This document shows, one piece after another, positions 7,081-17,750 of a DNA stretch of 64,000 bases. The stretch spans positions 179,846 through 243,845 of the forward strand of contig NZ_BMIV01000003.1 of NCBI RefSeq assembly GCF_014642735.1, in the 5' to 3' direction. The position numbers were made by a program, and so were the translations under genes. Under the pieces are notes generated by a model. That model saw only the letters and a list, made by a program, of their open reading frames with translations, was not told the DNA's origin and made no database searches. Positions within the stretch are counted from its first letter, which is position 1, and each line of letters opens with the position of its first letter. This stretch comes from Paracoccus acridae. GTDB taxonomy: Bacteria; Pseudomonadota; Alphaproteobacteria; Rhodobacterales; Rhodobacteraceae.

Positions 7081-7605
7081 ATGCAGATCACACTTCACCT
7101 GAACGGCGCGACCCATGACCTTGATCTGGACCCGCGCACCACGCTTCTGGATGCCCTGCGCCACCATCTTGGGATGACCGGCACCAAGAAGGGCTGCGAC
7201 CATGGCCAATGCGGCGCCTGCACCGTCCTGATGGGCGGCCGCCGGATCAATGCCTGCCTGACCCTGGCCTGCATGGCCCAGGACGCGCAGATCACCACCA
7301 TCGAGGGCTTGGGCAGCCCGGAACGCCTGTCCCCCCTGCAACAGCAGTTCCTGGACCATGACGGCTTTCAGTGCGGCTATTGCACGCCGGGCCAGATCTG
7401 TTCCGCCACCGCCATGCTGGAGGAGATGGAGGCGGGCTGGCCCAGCCATGCCTCGGAAAACCTGGACGGTCCGTTCGAACTGTCCCATGCCGAGATCGCC
7501 GAAAGGATGAGCGGCAACCTGTGCCGGTGCGCGGCCTATGCCAACATCGTCGCGGCCATCCAGCAGGCCGCAGGGACGACCGACCATCGCGAGGACGCGG
7601 CATGA
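7081..7605 (+). CDS. paoA: Molybdenum hydroxylase, 2Fe-2S subunit (PaoA/CoxS type)
   Basis: The 174-residue small subunit has the two [2Fe-2S] motifs of the xanthine oxidase family: a plant-ferredoxin cluster ([22 protein letters not shown]) around residues 40-60 and a helical-domain cluster ([11 protein letters not shown] and GNLCRCAAY). It passes electrons from the molybdenum centre to FAD. Translation is set at 7081, where the ferredoxin fold begins. Longer upstream frames lack homology and would cross the promoters. Unlike E. coli PaoA no Tat signal is visible, so the enzyme is probably cytoplasmic. The stop overlaps the next start (ATGA at 7602-7605). Substrate is probably an aldehyde or N-heterocycle. 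Confidence 0.88.
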   Translation: MQITLHLNGATHDLDLDPRTTLLDALRHHLGMTGTKKGCDHGQCGACTVLMGGRRINACLTLACMAQDAQITTIEGLGSPERLSPLQQQFLDHDGFQCGYCTPGQICSATAMLEEMEAGWPSHASENLDGPFELSHAEIAERMSGNLCRCAAYANIVAAIQQAAGTTDHREDAA

Positions 7606-8570
7606 GGGAATTCACCTATCATCGCGCCGCATCGATCGCGGATCTGTCGCCGGACGCCACCATCATCGCAGGCGGCACCAACCTGCTGGATCTGATGAAG
7701 CTCGAGGTCATGGCGCCCCCTGCCCTGGTCGATATCACCCATCTGGACCTGGGCGGGGTCGAGCCGGAAGGCGAAGGGCTGCGGATCGGCGCGCTGGTCA
7801 GGAACAGCGACCTTGCCGCCCATCCGGTCATCCGCCGCGATTATCCCGTCCTGTCGCGGGCCCTGCTGGCGGGCGCCAGCGGGCAGTTGCGCAACATGGC
7901 GACAACGGGCGGCAACCTGATGCAGCGCACCCGCTGTCCTTATTTCTATGACCGCCGCATGGCCTGCAACAAGCGCGATCCCGGCGCGGGCTGCGCGGCC
8001 ATTGGCGGCGTGACCCGAAACCACGCGATCCTGGGCGCATCGGACCACTGCATCGCCACCTATCCCGGCGACATGGCCGTGGCGCTGATGGCCCTGGACG
8101 CCGTGGTCGAGATCGACGGCCCCACCCCCCGCCGGGTGCCCTTGGCCGATTTCCACCTGCTGCCGGGCGATACCCCCCATCTGGAAACTGTCCTGGAACC
8201 CGGCGAGATCATCACGGCCGTGATCCTGCCTGCCCCGCCCGGGGGCCAGCACCGTTATCGCAAGGTGCGGGACCGGGCGTCCTATGCCTTTGCCCTGGTT
8301 TCCGTCGCTGCGGTGATCGCGACCGACGGTGGACGCATCAGCCACGCCGCCCTGGCCTTTGGCGGCGTTGCCACGAAACCGTGGCGGGACCCGGAGGTCG
8401 AAGCATTGCTGAAAGGCAGCGAGCCTTCGGACGCGTTGTTCAGGGAAGCGGCGGACATCCTGCTGCGCCCGGCGCGCGACTGGGGCGAAAACCAGTTCAA
8501 GATTCCCCTGCTGCGCCGCGCCCTGATCGCGACGCTGCGGGACGCAACCGGAATGGAGACGGCGGCATGA
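7602..8570 (+). CDS. paoB: Molybdenum hydroxylase, FAD subunit (PaoB/YagS type)
   Basis: The 322-residue middle subunit has the FAD-binding pyrophosphate loop ([14 protein letters not shown]) near residues 25-40 and the GNLMQRTRC region. It also has an insertion with four cysteines ([29 protein letters not shown]), the pattern that in E. coli PaoB/YagS binds an extra [4Fe-4S] cluster. It takes electrons from the 2Fe-2S subunit and passes them to an acceptor. It overlaps its neighbours by ATGA on both sides, so the three subunits are made in step. Confidence 0.88.
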   Translation: MREFTYHRAASIADLSPDATIIAGGTNLLDLMKLEVMAPPALVDITHLDLGGVEPEGEGLRIGALVRNSDLAAHPVIRRDYPVLSRALLAGASGQLRNMATTGGNLMQRTRCPYFYDRRMACNKRDPGAGCAAIGGVTRNHAILGASDHCIATYPGDMAVALMALDAVVEIDGPTPRRVPLADFHLLPGDTPHLETVLEPGEIITAVILPAPPGGQHRYRKVRDRASYAFALVSVAAVIATDGGRISHAALAFGGVATKPWRDPEVEALLKGSEPSDALFREAADILLRPARDWGENQFKIPLLRRALIATLRDATGMETAA

Positions 8571-10741
8571 CACGGCATCTGCGGGTCGATGGCCCGACCC
8601 ACGACGACCGTCTGGACCACATGGCCCAGGGCATCCTGGGCCAGCCCCTGAACCGGCTGGAAGGCCCCTTGAAGGTGACCGGCTGGGCCGCCTATGCCGC
8701 CGAGGCGAGGCCCGCGAACATGGTCTATGGCGTCCTTGTGCAGGCGACCGTGCCCGCGGGAAAGGTGCTTGAGATCGGCGATGCACCCGGTGCCCTTGCG
8801 GTGATCCAGGACAAGCGCATGGTCCGCTATGCCGCGCAGGGCATGGACCAGAAGGGCCCTACCTCGGGGCCGGACCAGATCGAATACATGGGCCAGGCCA
8901 TCGCCCTGGTCGTGGCCGAAAGCTTCGAGGCCGCGCGTCACGCCGCCCAGAACATCGCCGTTCGCTACAAGGTCAGCAGCGTGCCTGTGGAACCCGAGGC
9001 CGTGACGCCCGAACTGCCGCCGAAAAAGCAGTCGGCGGCAGGCGACGTGGACAAGGCCATGCGCGAAGCTGCCGTCACGCTGGACCAGGTGTGGCACACG
9101 CCATCGCAGATGTCGGCCGCGATGGAGCCCCATGCCGCGATCGCCGAATGGGACGGCGATCAGGTGACGATCCGCGCGGCGTTGCAGATGCTGTCGTCGA
9201 ACCGCAAGCAGATGGCCGATGCCCTGGGGATCAAGGAACAGAACCTTCGCCTGCTGTCGCCCTATGTCGGCGGCGGCTTCGGATCGAAGCTCGGCATCAA
9301 TGCCGAGGCTGTTTCCGCAGCCATTGCCGCCAAGGAGCTGGGGCGTCCGGTCATGGTCGCCATGACCCGACAGCAGGTCTTCGACCTTGCGCATCGCCGG
9401 TCCGAAACCCGCCAGCGTATCCGGCTGGCCTGCGATGCGGACGGCCGGCTGACGGGAATCGGGCACGAGGTTCTGGTGTCCAACCTGCCCAGCAGCGAAT
9501 TCACCGAGCCCGTGGCCCAGGCAACACCCTTCACCTATCAGGCCGCGCATCGACAGGTGGTCCACGCCGTCGCGCGCATCCATCGCGGTTGTGCCGGATC
9601 CGTCCGCGCGCCCGGCGAGGCGGTGGGTGTCACCGTCTTCGAATGTGCCATGGACGAACTGGCCGAGGCTGCGGGAATCGATCCGGTCGAACTGCGCCTG
9701 CGCAACATCCCCGACGTCGAACCCACGACAGACCGCCCCTTCTCCAGCCACAAGCTGGCCGAGGCGCTGCGCGAGGGTGCCAGGCTGTTTGGCTGGTCGA
9801 ACCGCAAGCCCACCGGGCAGCAGGTCGAAGGGGAATGGATGATCGGCATGGGCATGGCCGCCGCCGTGCGGGTCAACATGCTGGTCGAATCCCGTGCCCG
9901 CGTCACGCTGACCCAGGACGGCCAAGCCGTCGTGGAAACCGACATGACCGATATCGGCACCGGCACCTATACGATCCTGGGCCAGCTTGCCGCCGAAATG
10001 CTGGGACTGCCCATCGAACAGGTCGAGGTCAGGCTGGGCGACACGAATTTCCCGCCCGCCTCGGGTTCGGGCGGTTCTTTTGGGGCAGCGTCCAGCGGGA
10101 ACTCCGTCTATCTCGCCTGCGAGGAAATCCGCGGCCAGATCGCCAAGGCGATGGACTGCGACGAAGCAGACCTGACCCTGCAGGACGGAATGGCACGGGC
10201 CGGCAACGTGGCCCGGCTGCTGTCGGACCTGATCGACGGCCAGATCAGCGGCGAAGGCCATCTGCAACCCGGTAAGACCGAAAAATCGCACCGCCAGGCA
10301 ACCTGGGGCAGCCATTGGGCGGAAGTCGCGGTGAACCGCTGGACCGGCGAGGTGCGCGTGCGCCGCATGATGGGCGTCTTCGCCTGCGGGCGGGTCCTGA
10401 ACGAGAAGACTGCGCGATCACAATGTCTGGGCGGCATGACCTTTGGCATCGGCATCGCCCTGACCGAGGCGATGGAACACGATTCCCGTGACGGTCATGC
10501 CGTCAGCCGTGATCTTGCCGAATATCATATCCCGACGCATGCCGATGTCCCCCCGCTCGAGGTGCATTTCCTGCCCGAACGCGACGCCTATGTCGGGCCG
10601 CTGCAAGCCAAAGGATTGGGAGAATTGGGAATTTGCGGCGCGGGTGCGGCCGTTCTGAATGCCATTCATAACGCCTGCGGCGTCCGCGTGCGGCACCTTC
10701 CTGCAACCCCCGACAAGATCGTCGCGGGACTGAAGGATTGA
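8567..10741 (+). CDS. paoC: Molybdenum hydroxylase, Mo-cofactor subunit (PaoC type)
   Basis: The 724-residue large subunit has the a/b-hammerhead start ([20 protein letters not shown]), the Moco-binding region [12 protein letters not shown] near 230-240, and the catalytic-base motif [12 protein letters not shown], with Glu at about residue 686. Length and motifs fit PaoC/YagR-type aldehyde oxidoreductases with molybdopterin cytosine dinucleotide cofactor. No XdhC/PaoD-type insertion chaperone follows, so it must be supplied from elsewhere. With SigmaEcfG-type promoters ahead of the operon, a role in detoxifying aldehydes under stress is a reasonable inference; the substrate cannot be read from sequence. 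Confidence 0.88.
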   Translation: MTRHLRVDGPTHDDRLDHMAQGILGQPLNRLEGPLKVTGWAAYAAEARPANMVYGVLVQATVPAGKVLEIGDAPGALAVIQDKRMVRYAAQGMDQKGPTSGPDQIEYMGQAIALVVAESFEAARHAAQNIAVRYKVSSVPVEPEAVTPELPPKKQSAAGDVDKAMREAAVTLDQVWHTPSQMSAAMEPHAAIAEWDGDQVTIRAALQMLSSNRKQMADALGIKEQNLRLLSPYVGGGFGSKLGINAEAVSAAIAAKELGRPVMVAMTRQQVFDLAHRRSETRQRIRLACDADGRLTGIGHEVLVSNLPSSEFTEPVAQATPFTYQAAHRQVVHAVARIHRGCAGSVRAPGEAVGVTVFECAMDELAEAAGIDPVELRLRNIPDVEPTTDRPFSSHKLAEALREGARLFGWSNRKPTGQQVEGEWMIGMGMAAAVRVNMLVESRARVTLTQDGQAVVETDMTDIGTGTYTILGQLAAEMLGLPIEQVEVRLGDTNFPPASGSGGSFGAASSGNSVYLACEEIRGQIAKAMDCDEADLTLQDGMARAGNVARLLSDLIDGQISGEGHLQPGKTEKSHRQATWGSHWAEVAVNRWTGEVRVRRMMGVFACGRVLNEKTARSQCLGGMTFGIGIALTEAMEHDSRDGHAVSRDLAEYHIPTHADVPPLEVHFLPERDAYVGPLQAKGLGELGICGAGAAVLNAIHNACGVRVRHLPATPDKIVAGLKD

Positions 10742-10830
10742 TGCTTTCCGCGCGTTTCCTGGTGGTCAGGCAACGCCGGCACCAATGATCCGGGGCCACG
10801 ACGATGGACTCTGCTGAGGCAACTTGCCGG

Positions 10831-10944
10831 TCAGATCAGGTCCTTAAAGTCGGCCCAACGTCGTGCATATGGAAGTTCGACGAGCAGTCGTGGTGCGGAA
10901 TTGAACCATGGAAATGCGCAAGCGTCCTTGATGGAGTTGTCCCA
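10831..10944 (-). pseudogene. Possible gene remnant downstream of parB
   Basis: Between the molybdenum hydroxylase and parB (10742-10947) I see no complete gene. On the minus strand, in frame with parB but after two stops, 37 codons lie open (WDNSIKDACAFPWFNSAPRL ... ADFKDLI) without a start codon. The residues look protein-like, with FPWFNSAPRLLVELPYARRW, and may be the end of a lost gene. I cannot name the family. In related genomes other genes usually follow parB, so a remnant at a rearrangement point is plausible but unproven. Confidence 0.25.
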
Positions 10945-10947
10945 TCA

Positions 10948-11844
10948 TCAGTTTGAACGCCCCAAAAGCTGGCATAGCCGATCCAGTTCCTCCAGATTTT
11001 TGTAGGTGATCGAAATCGTGCCACCCCCATGAGGGGCATGGTCGATCGCCACGGCCATTTTCAGCTGCGCGGAAAGGTCCCCTTCCAAGACCCGCGTATC
11101 GGCGTCCTTGTCACCCTTGCGGCGAGACTGCGACTTCTCACCAGAAGTTGTGTTCTTCCCTTGCCGACGCACAAGATCTTCGGTTTCCCGAACGGATAGG
11201 CCACCATCAATAACGCGCCGTGCCAGAGTGGCAGCGTTGTCCGCCGTGATCAAAGCCCGGGCATGTCCCGCTGTCAACCGGCCATCCTTGACATAATCCT
11301 GAACTGGATCAGGCAAGGTCAAGAGCCTCAAGAGATTGGCGATATGGCTGCGGCTCTTGTTCAGTGCCTCGGCCAATTTTTCCTGGGTATGGCCGAACCG
11401 GTCCATGAGCTGACGAAAGGATGCAGCCTCTTCGATGGCATTCAGATCGGCGCGCTGAATGTTTTCGATGATGGCAACTTCGAGAACCTCGGTGTCGGTC
11501 AGGTCCCGGATGATCACCGGAAGTTCATGCAACTGCGCCATCTGCGCCGCACGCCAGCGACGTTCGCCCGCGACGATCTGGTAAAGACCCTCATCCCTCG
11601 GATGCTTGCGGACGATCAAGGGTTGAAGAACGCCACGTTGACGAAGAGATTCTGCAAGTTCCTGCAAAGCCGCCGGATCGAAATGCCGCCGGGGCTGATC
11701 CGGATTGGCCGTGATCTGTTCGATGGGAACCATCGTCCGATCCTTGGTCGGCTTTGGTTCGCCCGGCGTATCAAGATCCAGATCCGCCATCAGCGCCGAC
11801 AGGCCACGACCCAAGCCGCGTTTTGCAGATTTGCTGTCGGACAT
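10948..11844 (-). CDS. parB: Chromosome partitioning protein ParB
   Basis: The 298-residue protein begins with the alphaproteobacterial signature RGLGRGLSALM, then the ParB/Srx CTP-binding domain (DQPRRHFD, VAGERRWRAAQ, ENIQRADLN) and the helix-turn-helix that reads parS (KLAEALNKSRSHIANLLRLL). The C-terminal part, including VRETEDLVRR and the dimer domain, is complete. ParB loads on parS, spreads as a CTP-gated clamp, and works with ParA and SMC to segregate the origins. Its start overlaps the parA stop at 11844. Two perfect parS sites lie within 4 kb. Confidence 0.95.
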   Translation of the reverse strand: MSDSKSAKRGLGRGLSALMADLDLDTPGEPKPTKDRTMVPIEQITANPDQPRRHFDPAALQELAESLRQRGVLQPLIVRKHPRDEGLYQIVAGERRWRAAQMAQLHELPVIIRDLTDTEVLEVAIIENIQRADLNAIEEAASFRQLMDRFGHTQEKLAEALNKSRSHIANLLRLLTLPDPVQDYVKDGRLTAGHARALITADNAATLARRVIDGGLSVRETEDLVRRQGKNTTSGEKSQSRRKGDKDADTRVLEGDLSAQLKMAVAIDHAPHGGGTISITYKNLEELDRLCQLLGRSN

Positions 11845-12629
11845 CAGGCAACCTCATTGGCAAGTTTAAGACGAGCCGCAAATTCGGCTGCGAACTGACG
11901 ATAGGCAAGGCTGCCCTTGGACGCAGGATCGTACAGAAGAACAGGCTGCGCAAAGGAAGGTGCTTCCGACACACGGACGTTTCGAGGAATGACAGTTGTA
12001 AAAACCAGATCCCCCAGCGTCGCACGGGCATCAGCTTCAACCTGCTGAGACAGATTGTTGCGGTAATCAGACATCGTCAACAGAACGCCGTTTACGCGAA
12101 GATTGGGGTTCCCGCTTTGACGCACATGCTTCACCGTCGACAAAAGCTGCGACAAACCTTCGAGGGCATAGAATTCAGCCTGCAAGGGAACAAGGACCGC
12201 ATCTGCAGCAACCATGGCATTCACGGTCAACAGCCCCAATGCAGGCGGGCAATCGATCAAGATCACGCTGTCGCAGGGAGCTTCATCCAGCTTGCGCCTT
12301 AAAAGACGAGTGCGATCCTTTACCTGGGCCAGATCAACATCGGCTGACGAAAGATCAGGGGTCGCTGGAACAACTGTGAGGTTCTCAATGTCTGTCTGGA
12401 CTTGGCAGTCCTGCAGAGAGTCTGGCCCTGCCAGAAGATCATAGACCGTCTTATGACGTTGCTCGACTTCGATCCCCAAGCCCGTCGAAGCGTTTCCTTG
12501 CGGATCCAGGTCAATCAGGATTGTCTGATGGCCAGCCATGGCCAGTGCCGCACCCAGATTGATGGCAGTGGTCGTCTTCCCTACCCCGCCTTTCTGATTG
12601 GCAACGGCAATGACGCTAAGCTCCGCCAT
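11844..12629 (-). CDS. parA: Chromosome partitioning ATPase ParA (Soj)
   Basis: The 261-residue protein carries the deviant Walker A NQKGGVGKTTTAINLG at the N-terminus, ILIDLDPQGNASTGLG, and the Walker B-like VILIDCPPALGLLTVNA. ParA binds DNA as an ATP dimer and forms the gradient along which ParB-parS complexes move to the cell pole. It overlaps the end of rsmG by 14 bp and the start of parB by 1 bp, so the genes form one operon with mnmE-mnmG-rsmG. Confidence 0.95.
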   Translation of the reverse strand: MAELSVIAVANQKGGVGKTTTAINLGAALAMAGHQTILIDLDPQGNASTGLGIEVEQRHKTVYDLLAGPDSLQDCQVQTDIENLTVVPATPDLSSADVDLAQVKDRTRLLRRKLDEAPCDSVILIDCPPALGLLTVNAMVAADAVLVPLQAEFYALEGLSQLLSTVKHVRQSGNPNLRVNGVLLTMSDYRNNLSQQVEADARATLGDLVFTTVIPRNVRVSEAPSFAQPVLLYDPASKGSLAYRQFAAEFAARLKLANEVA

Positions 12630-13212
12630 GTCTGACTCCAGTCACTTCCAGTATTGCTGCTCCAGCCTCAGTTCGGCTTGGATGCGCTATATAGTCAAAA
12701 TTCCAGGTCTTCCGGGCATCTTGAACTTCCTGCCGCCAAAGAACGCCTTTCATCAGAAAGGCCTTCCCAGAAGGTGCCATGTGCAGCGCAAGATATGCCA
12801 TGAGTTGCCTCAACGGGGCAAGAGCACGCGCGCTGACATAGTCAGCATTCTGAGGAGAAAGTGCCTCGATCCTCTCGTTCACAATGGTCACGTTGGTCAA
12901 TGCAGTTTCTCGCACAACAGTGCGCAGGAAAGCTGCTTTACGTTTGTCGCTCTCGACCAACTTGAATTTGATATCAGTATCGCTGCTGGAAATGGCAAGG
13001 ACCAAGCCAGGCAGGCCGCCACCGCTTCCAAGATCCACCCATAGACCAGATGTACCGCCAGCGATTTCACTTACCTGAAGACAGTCATCAAAATGCCTTT
13101 CCTGAAGATAGGGCAGAGTTGCCGGAGAAATAAGATTGATCTTGGAGTTCCATCGCCCAAGAAGATCGCCATAAATCGTCAATCTGTCCTTTGTTTCACG
13201 TGAAACAATCAT
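12616..13212 (-). CDS. rsmG: 16S rRNA (guanine527-N7)-methyltransferase RsmG
   Basis: The 198-residue protein has the RsmG/GidB fold, with the SAM-binding glycine loop [18 protein letters not shown] in the middle and [15 protein letters not shown] before it. It methylates G527 of 16S rRNA. The ATG at 13212 overlaps the mnmG stop (ATGA). Codons 2-8 (IVSRETK) are formed by a parS site, so this stretch of protein is constrained by its second job as a ParB binding site. Confidence 0.93.
   Translation of the reverse strand: MIVSRETKDRLTIYGDLLGRWNSKINLISPATLPYLQERHFDDCLQVSEIAGGTSGLWVDLGSGGGLPGLVLAISSSDTDIKFKLVESDKRKAAFLRTVVRETALTNVTIVNERIEALSPQNADYVSARALAPLRQLMAYLALHMAPSGKAFLMKGVLWRQEVQDARKTWNFDYIAHPSRTEAGAAILEVTGVRHGGA
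13192..13207. other. parS site inside rsmG
   Basis: The 16-bp palindrome TGTTTCACGTGAAACA is identical to the bacterial parS consensus bound by ParB. It lies within codons 2-8 of rsmG, about 1.3 kb from parB and 5 kb from the putative oriC. Confidence 0.95.
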
Positions 13213-15077
13213 GCCGTTAACTTTTTCTTAAACTTCGATGCGGCAAGCAGAAGCGTCAGAGCCGCAGGCGTCATACCTTCGATCTTGGCTGCCGCAGCAA
13301 GCGTTTCCGGACGAAGGGCGTTCAGCTTGGCTGCCAGTTCCTTGGACAAACCGGATAGCTGCGCATAGTTGAACTTTTCCGGCAACAAGACCGCCTCGTC
13401 CTGCTTCAACAACTCCACATCCCGGGCTTGCCGATCAATGTATTGATTATAGAGGGCGTCATTGCGCAGTTGCTCCAGCGTAGCTGGATTGATCTTGCGA
13501 ATTTCCGGGTGGAGACCTTCAAGCTGGGCAAGTGAAATATCCTGCTGACCCATCAAGCCAAAGATGGACCGCCTCTGCCCATCTTGACGGACGGCAATGC
13601 CAGCCTTCGACAACATATACGGACTGAACGTCAGATTCTGCATATTTTGGAGTGCAGCTTCATAACGCGTCTGCCGATCTTCAAAGAACCTGCGACGCCG
13701 TTCACTGATGCAGCCGATCTTGATTCCCAATGGCGTTAGACGCTGATCAGCGTTGTCCGCACGCAAGGATAAACGAAACTCTGCCCGAGAGGTGAACATC
13801 CGGTATGGCTCAGAAACGCCGCGAGACGTCAGATCATCAATCATCACCCCGATATAGCTATCTGCGCGGCTGAAGGTGATACTTTCACGTCCTTGTGCAG
13901 CTGATGCCGCGTTCAACCCAGCAAGAAGGCCCTGCGCAGCTGCCTCTTCGTAGCCGGTTGTACCGTTTATCTGACCTGCCAGGTAAAGACCTTGTACATT
14001 CTTCAATTCCAGCGTGTTTTTCAAAGCGCGTGGATCAACATAGTCGTACTCGACTGCATAGCCAGGCTGCAGGATAACAGCTTGCTCCAGCCCCTTTATC
14101 GTTCGGACATACTCCAACTGAATGTCGGCTGGTAGCGACGTAGAAATTCCGTTTGGATAAACCGTATTGTCTTCCAGACCCTCTGGTTCCAAGAAGATTT
14201 GGTGAGAGTCCTTGTCACTAAAGCGCAAGATCTTGTCCTCAATCGAAGGACAATAACGGGGCCCGCGACCAGAGATATGACCACCATACATTGCGGATTG
14301 AGACAGATTGCCTCTGATAATCTCATGCGTATAAATGTTCGTATGAGTGATACCACATGAGATCTGACGTGCTTCAGCAGCACTACTCAGATAAGAGAAC
14401 AGGACCGGCTGATCATCGCCAGGCTGTTTTTCGAGGACATCCCAATTGATCGTTCGACCGTCCAGTCGGGGAGGAGTGCCAGTCTTGAGGCGTCCCAAAG
14501 GAAGATCGTATCGGCTGATTGATTCGGCCAACTGATTGGAAGCACGATCCCCCCAGCGTCCAGCAGGACGACTTTGATCGCCGATATGGATCAAGCCGTT
14601 CAAGAATGTCCCGGTAGTCAGGACAACCGCGTTGGCGTGTAACGTCGTCCCTTCTGCAAGCTGTACTCCTGAAACAAGCTGGTCATCTCCCAGTAAGCGA
14701 GAGACTTCAGAAAAGATCAGATCGACATTTGAATAGCTGGATATGGCTTCAAAGGCATGCGCCCGATACAGGCTTCTGTCCATCTGGGCACGCGGTCCTT
14801 GGACTGCCGGACCTTTCTTGCGGTTCAATAATCTGAACTGAATACCGGCGCGGTCGGCAATATGGCCCATCAAGCCATCCAAGGCGTCGACTTCTCGAAC
14901 CAGATGGCCTTTGCCCAGTCCCCCAATGGCGGGATTGCAAGACAAGGCTCCTATATCTTCGCGACGCATTGTTACCAAGGCAGTCTTTGCACCCATCCTG
15001 GCAGAAGCTGCAGCCGCTTCGAGACCCGCATGACCCGCGCCAACAACAATAACATCATATTGTTTCACGTGAAACAC
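13209..15077 (-). CDS. mnmG: tRNA uridine-5-carboxymethylaminomethyl modification enzyme MnmG (GidA)
   Basis: The 622-residue protein has the FAD-binding start [20 protein letters not shown] and the MnmG signatures [12 protein letters not shown] and [12 protein letters not shown]. With MnmE it installs cmnm5U34 in tRNA wobble positions. The start is GTG at 15077, immediately after the mnmE stop with no gap. The first residues MFHVKQ are encoded by a parS palindrome. Length matches the family. The block around it is much poorer in GC than the flanks. Confidence 0.95.
   Translation of the reverse strand: MFHVKQYDVIVVGAGHAGLEAAAASARMGAKTALVTMRREDIGALSCNPAIGGLGKGHLVREVDALDGLMGHIADRAGIQFRLLNRKKGPAVQGPRAQMDRSLYRAHAFEAISSYSNVDLIFSEVSRLLGDDQLVSGVQLAEGTTLHANAVVLTTGTFLNGLIHIGDQSRPAGRWGDRASNQLAESISRYDLPLGRLKTGTPPRLDGRTINWDVLEKQPGDDQPVLFSYLSSAAEARQISCGITHTNIYTHEIIRGNLSQSAMYGGHISGRGPRYCPSIEDKILRFSDKDSHQIFLEPEGLEDNTVYPNGISTSLPADIQLEYVRTIKGLEQAVILQPGYAVEYDYVDPRALKNTLELKNVQGLYLAGQINGTTGYEEAAAQGLLAGLNAASAAQGRESITFSRADSYIGVMIDDLTSRGVSEPYRMFTSRAEFRLSLRADNADQRLTPLGIKIGCISERRRRFFEDRQTRYEAALQNMQNLTFSPYMLSKAGIAVRQDGQRRSIFGLMGQQDISLAQLEGLHPEIRKINPATLEQLRNDALYNQYIDRQARDVELLKQDEAVLLPEKFNYAQLSGLSKELAAKLNALRPETLAAAAKIEGMTPAALTLLLAASKFKKKLTA
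15061..15076. other. parS site at the start of mnmG
   Basis: A second perfect 16-bp parS palindrome (TGTTTCACGTGAAACA) covers the first codons of mnmG, one base inside the GTG start. With the site at 13192-13207 this gives two parS sites 1.87 kb apart. Confidence 0.95.
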
Positions 15078-16343
15078 TCACTTTCCGATGCAGAAGGATG
15101 TGAAGATTACATCCAGATAATCTTCCGCACCGATTCTGCCAAGTAATCGATCCAAAGAAGAGGCCGTACGCCGAATGGTTTCGGCCAACAGTTCTGGTGG
15201 AAGGCCTTCTGCCCCCTCAAGGGCTTCGTATGCTTCGGATAAGGCTGAAAGTTGGCGCTGATGACTGACAAGCGCAGCATTGGCTGTTCTGGCACTTAAT
15301 GCATCAAAAATTCGGTCTATCAGCTGATCCAACCCTTCTGACGTCAAGGACGATACCGGAAGACCCTCTACACTGTTAAACAAATCTGACTTCGTGGCGA
15401 CCAGAATATCCCCATCTTGCCACAGTGTGTCGTCCTTCTTCCCTTCAGGAGAAAGGTGAAGGCGTAAATCCGCTTCGACCGCTCGCGTTCTTGCCCGTTC
15501 TATCCCCAAGCTTTCGACGATGTCTTCTGACGTGCGCAGACCTGCGGTATCCAGCAACGTAACCGCCAATCCTCGAATATCCAAACGCAGTTCGATGATA
15601 TCGCGAGTTGTGCCGGCGACGTCGGATACCAAAGCCACTTCCCGGCGCGCGATCCGGTTGATCAGACTGGATTTTCCGGCGTTCGGAGGGCCGATGACCG
15701 CCACCTCGAAACCGTTTCGAATACGTTCCGCCGCGGCATAACCGGAAATCTGTTCGTGAAGATCGCGCCTCAGTTCAGACAGAAGATCGAAAACTTCGTC
15801 TGGAACATCATCCGGAACATCTTCATCGGCAAAATCAACACTGCTTTCCACCAGGGCGCCGGCGCGGATCAGCAGGGATCGCCAGTGGTCCGCCTTTCGG
15901 GCAAGTTCACCGCTGCTCATCCTCATGGCCAGACGTCGCTGGGATTCCGTTTCAGCAGCAAGAAGATCGCCCAAGCCTTCCACTTCGGACAGGTCCATGC
16001 GCCCATTCAGAAAGGCACGGCGGGTGAATTCTCCGGCTTCTGCCAGGCGCAGGCCCTGGTTCGTCAGCATCTGCCCCAAACGACGCACGATGACCGGTGC
16101 GCCATGCAGATGAATCTCAGCCAATTCCTCGCCTGTAAAGCTGTGGCCTTCTTCGAACCACATGACCAAGGCACGATCCAGGATGTTGTCGGCATCCCGG
16201 ATATCTCGAAGATAGGCATGACGGGGGCGGGCCAACGGACCTGCCAAGCTTTCGGCTATACGTCGTGCCCCATCGCCGCTTATCCTGACAATGGAAACGC
16301 CACCCCGCCCAGGCGGGGTGGCTTCGGCATAGATCAAGTCCAT
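15078..16343 (-). CDS. mnmE: tRNA modification GTPase MnmE (TrmE)
   Basis: The 421-residue protein has the N-terminal formyl-THF-binding domain (DLIYAEATPPGRGGVSIVRI), a central G domain (G1 GPPNAGKSS, G2 GTTRD, G3 DTAG, G4 ATKSD), and the conserved C-terminal end FTSFCIGK, whose Cys is essential in MnmE. It partners MnmG in tRNA wobble-uridine modification. It is a little shorter than E. coli MnmE (454 residues), as usual in this class. Its stop directly adjoins the mnmG start. rho ends 10 bp before its ATG, so transcription may run through from rho. Confidence 0.95.
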   Translation of the reverse strand: MDLIYAEATPPGRGGVSIVRISGDGARRIAESLAGPLARPRHAYLRDIRDADNILDRALVMWFEEGHSFTGEELAEIHLHGAPVIVRRLGQMLTNQGLRLAEAGEFTRRAFLNGRMDLSEVEGLGDLLAAETESQRRLAMRMSSGELARKADHWRSLLIRAGALVESSVDFADEDVPDDVPDEVFDLLSELRRDLHEQISGYAAAERIRNGFEVAVIGPPNAGKSSLINRIARREVALVSDVAGTTRDIIELRLDIRGLAVTLLDTAGLRTSEDIVESLGIERARTRAVEADLRLHLSPEGKKDDTLWQDGDILVATKSDLFNSVEGLPVSSLTSEGLDQLIDRIFDALSARTANAALVSHQRQLSALSEAYEALEGAEGLPPELLAETIRRTASSLDRLLGRIGAEDYLDVIFTSFCIGK

Positions 16344-16353
16344 TGCTGTCTCG

Positions 16354-17625
16354 TCAGGCGTTCATCGAGTCGAAAAACTCAGAATTCGACTTGGTTTGTT
16401 TCAGTTTCGAGATCAGGAATTCGATCGCATCCGTGGTGCCCATCGGGTTCAAGATACGTCGCAACAGATAGGTCTTTTGCAGGTCCTTGGAATCGACCAG
16501 CAGTTCTTCCTTCCGCGTTCCCGATTTCAGGATATCCATGGCCGGGAAGACCCGCTTGTCCGCCACCTTGCGGTCCAGCACGATCTCGCTGTTGCCGGTC
16601 CCTTTGAATTCCTCGAAGATCACTTCGTCCATCCGTGATCCGGTATCGATCAGGGCTGTGGCGATGATGGTCAGCGAACCGCCTTCCTCGATATTCCGGG
16701 CAGCACCGAAGAACCGCTTGGGCCGCTGCAATGCATTCGCATCGACGCCGCCCGTCAGGACCTTGCCAGAACTAGGGACCACAGTGTTGAACGCCCTACC
16801 AAGTCTCGTGATAGAATCCAGAAGAATCACAACATCTCGTTTATGTTCCACCAGACGTTTGGCCTTTTCGATCACCATCTCCGACACCGCGACATGTCGG
16901 CTGGCCGGTTCGTCGAAGGTCGAGGAGATCACCTCGCCCTTCACGGACCGCTGCATGTCCGTCACTTCCTCGGGGCGTTCGTCGATCAGCAGGACGATCA
17001 GATAGCATTCAGGGTGATTGCGTTCGATGGAATGGGCGATATTCTGCAGCAGCACGGTCTTGCCGGTGCGCGGGGGCGCCACGATCAGCGACCGTTGGCC
17101 CTTGCCGATGGGCGCAACAAGATCGATGATCCTGGCGGAGCGATCCCGGATGGTCGGATCCTCGATTTCCATCTTCAGCCTTTCGTTCGGATAAAGCGGC
17201 GTCAGGTTGTCGAAGGCGACCTTGTGGCGGGCCTTTTCCGGATCTTCGAAATTGATCCGCTCGACCTTGGTCAGCGCGAAATAACGTTCGTTTTCCCCCG
17301 GTGCCCGGATCACCCCCTCGACCGTGTCGCCGGTGCGCAGGCTGTGCTGGCGGATCATGTCGGGGCTGACATAGATGTCGTCGGGACCGGGCAGATAGTT
17401 CGCGGCCGTCGATCGCAGGAAGCCGAAGCCATCCTGCACGACCTCCAGCACGCCGTCGCCGCCGATGTCTATCCCTTCCTCGGCATGTTCCTTGAGGATC
17501 GAGAACATCATCTCGCCCTTGCGCATGGTCGAGGCGTTCTCGATCTCCCACTCCTCGGCCAAGGACAGCAGTTCCGCCGGGCTCTTGGCCTTGAGTTCGG
17601 AGAGGTTAAGACGTTCTTCGGACAT
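16354..17625 (-). CDS. rho: Transcription termination factor Rho
   Basis: The 423-residue protein has the N-terminal helix bundle ([20 protein letters not shown]), the cold-shock-like RNA-binding domain ([15 protein letters not shown]), Walker [13 protein letters not shown], and the Q/R-loop region ([23 protein letters not shown]). Rho is the hexameric RNA helicase that ends transcription. Codon use is GC-rich again, in contrast to the mnmE-parB block just downstream. rho next to mnmE is the standard alphaproteobacterial order near the origin. Confidence 0.97.
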   Translation of the reverse strand: MSEERLNLSELKAKSPAELLSLAEEWEIENASTMRKGEMMFSILKEHAEEGIDIGGDGVLEVVQDGFGFLRSTAANYLPGPDDIYVSPDMIRQHSLRTGDTVEGVIRAPGENERYFALTKVERINFEDPEKARHKVAFDNLTPLYPNERLKMEIEDPTIRDRSARIIDLVAPIGKGQRSLIVAPPRTGKTVLLQNIAHSIERNHPECYLIVLLIDERPEEVTDMQRSVKGEVISSTFDEPASRHVAVSEMVIEKAKRLVEHKRDVVILLDSITRLGRAFNTVVPSSGKVLTGGVDANALQRPKRFFGAARNIEEGGSLTIIATALIDTGSRMDEVIFEEFKGTGNSEIVLDRKVADKRVFPAMDILKSGTRKEELLVDSKDLQKTYLLRRILNPMGTTDAIEFLISKLKQTKSNSEFFDSMNA

Positions 17626-17750
17626 GATATCACCGGGGTACCGCGCCTTGCCGCGCGGCTGGTCAGGTTATGGTTCGGGAATCCCCGTGCCGGACGGCCG
17701 GGCTTACGGGCCACATAGACATGACAGGGACCCGAGTCAATCCGCCCGGC

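Noticed and set aside
8282..10315. 677-codon minus-strand frame opposite paoC
   Set aside because: Antisense shadow; paoC has cofactor and catalytic motifs.
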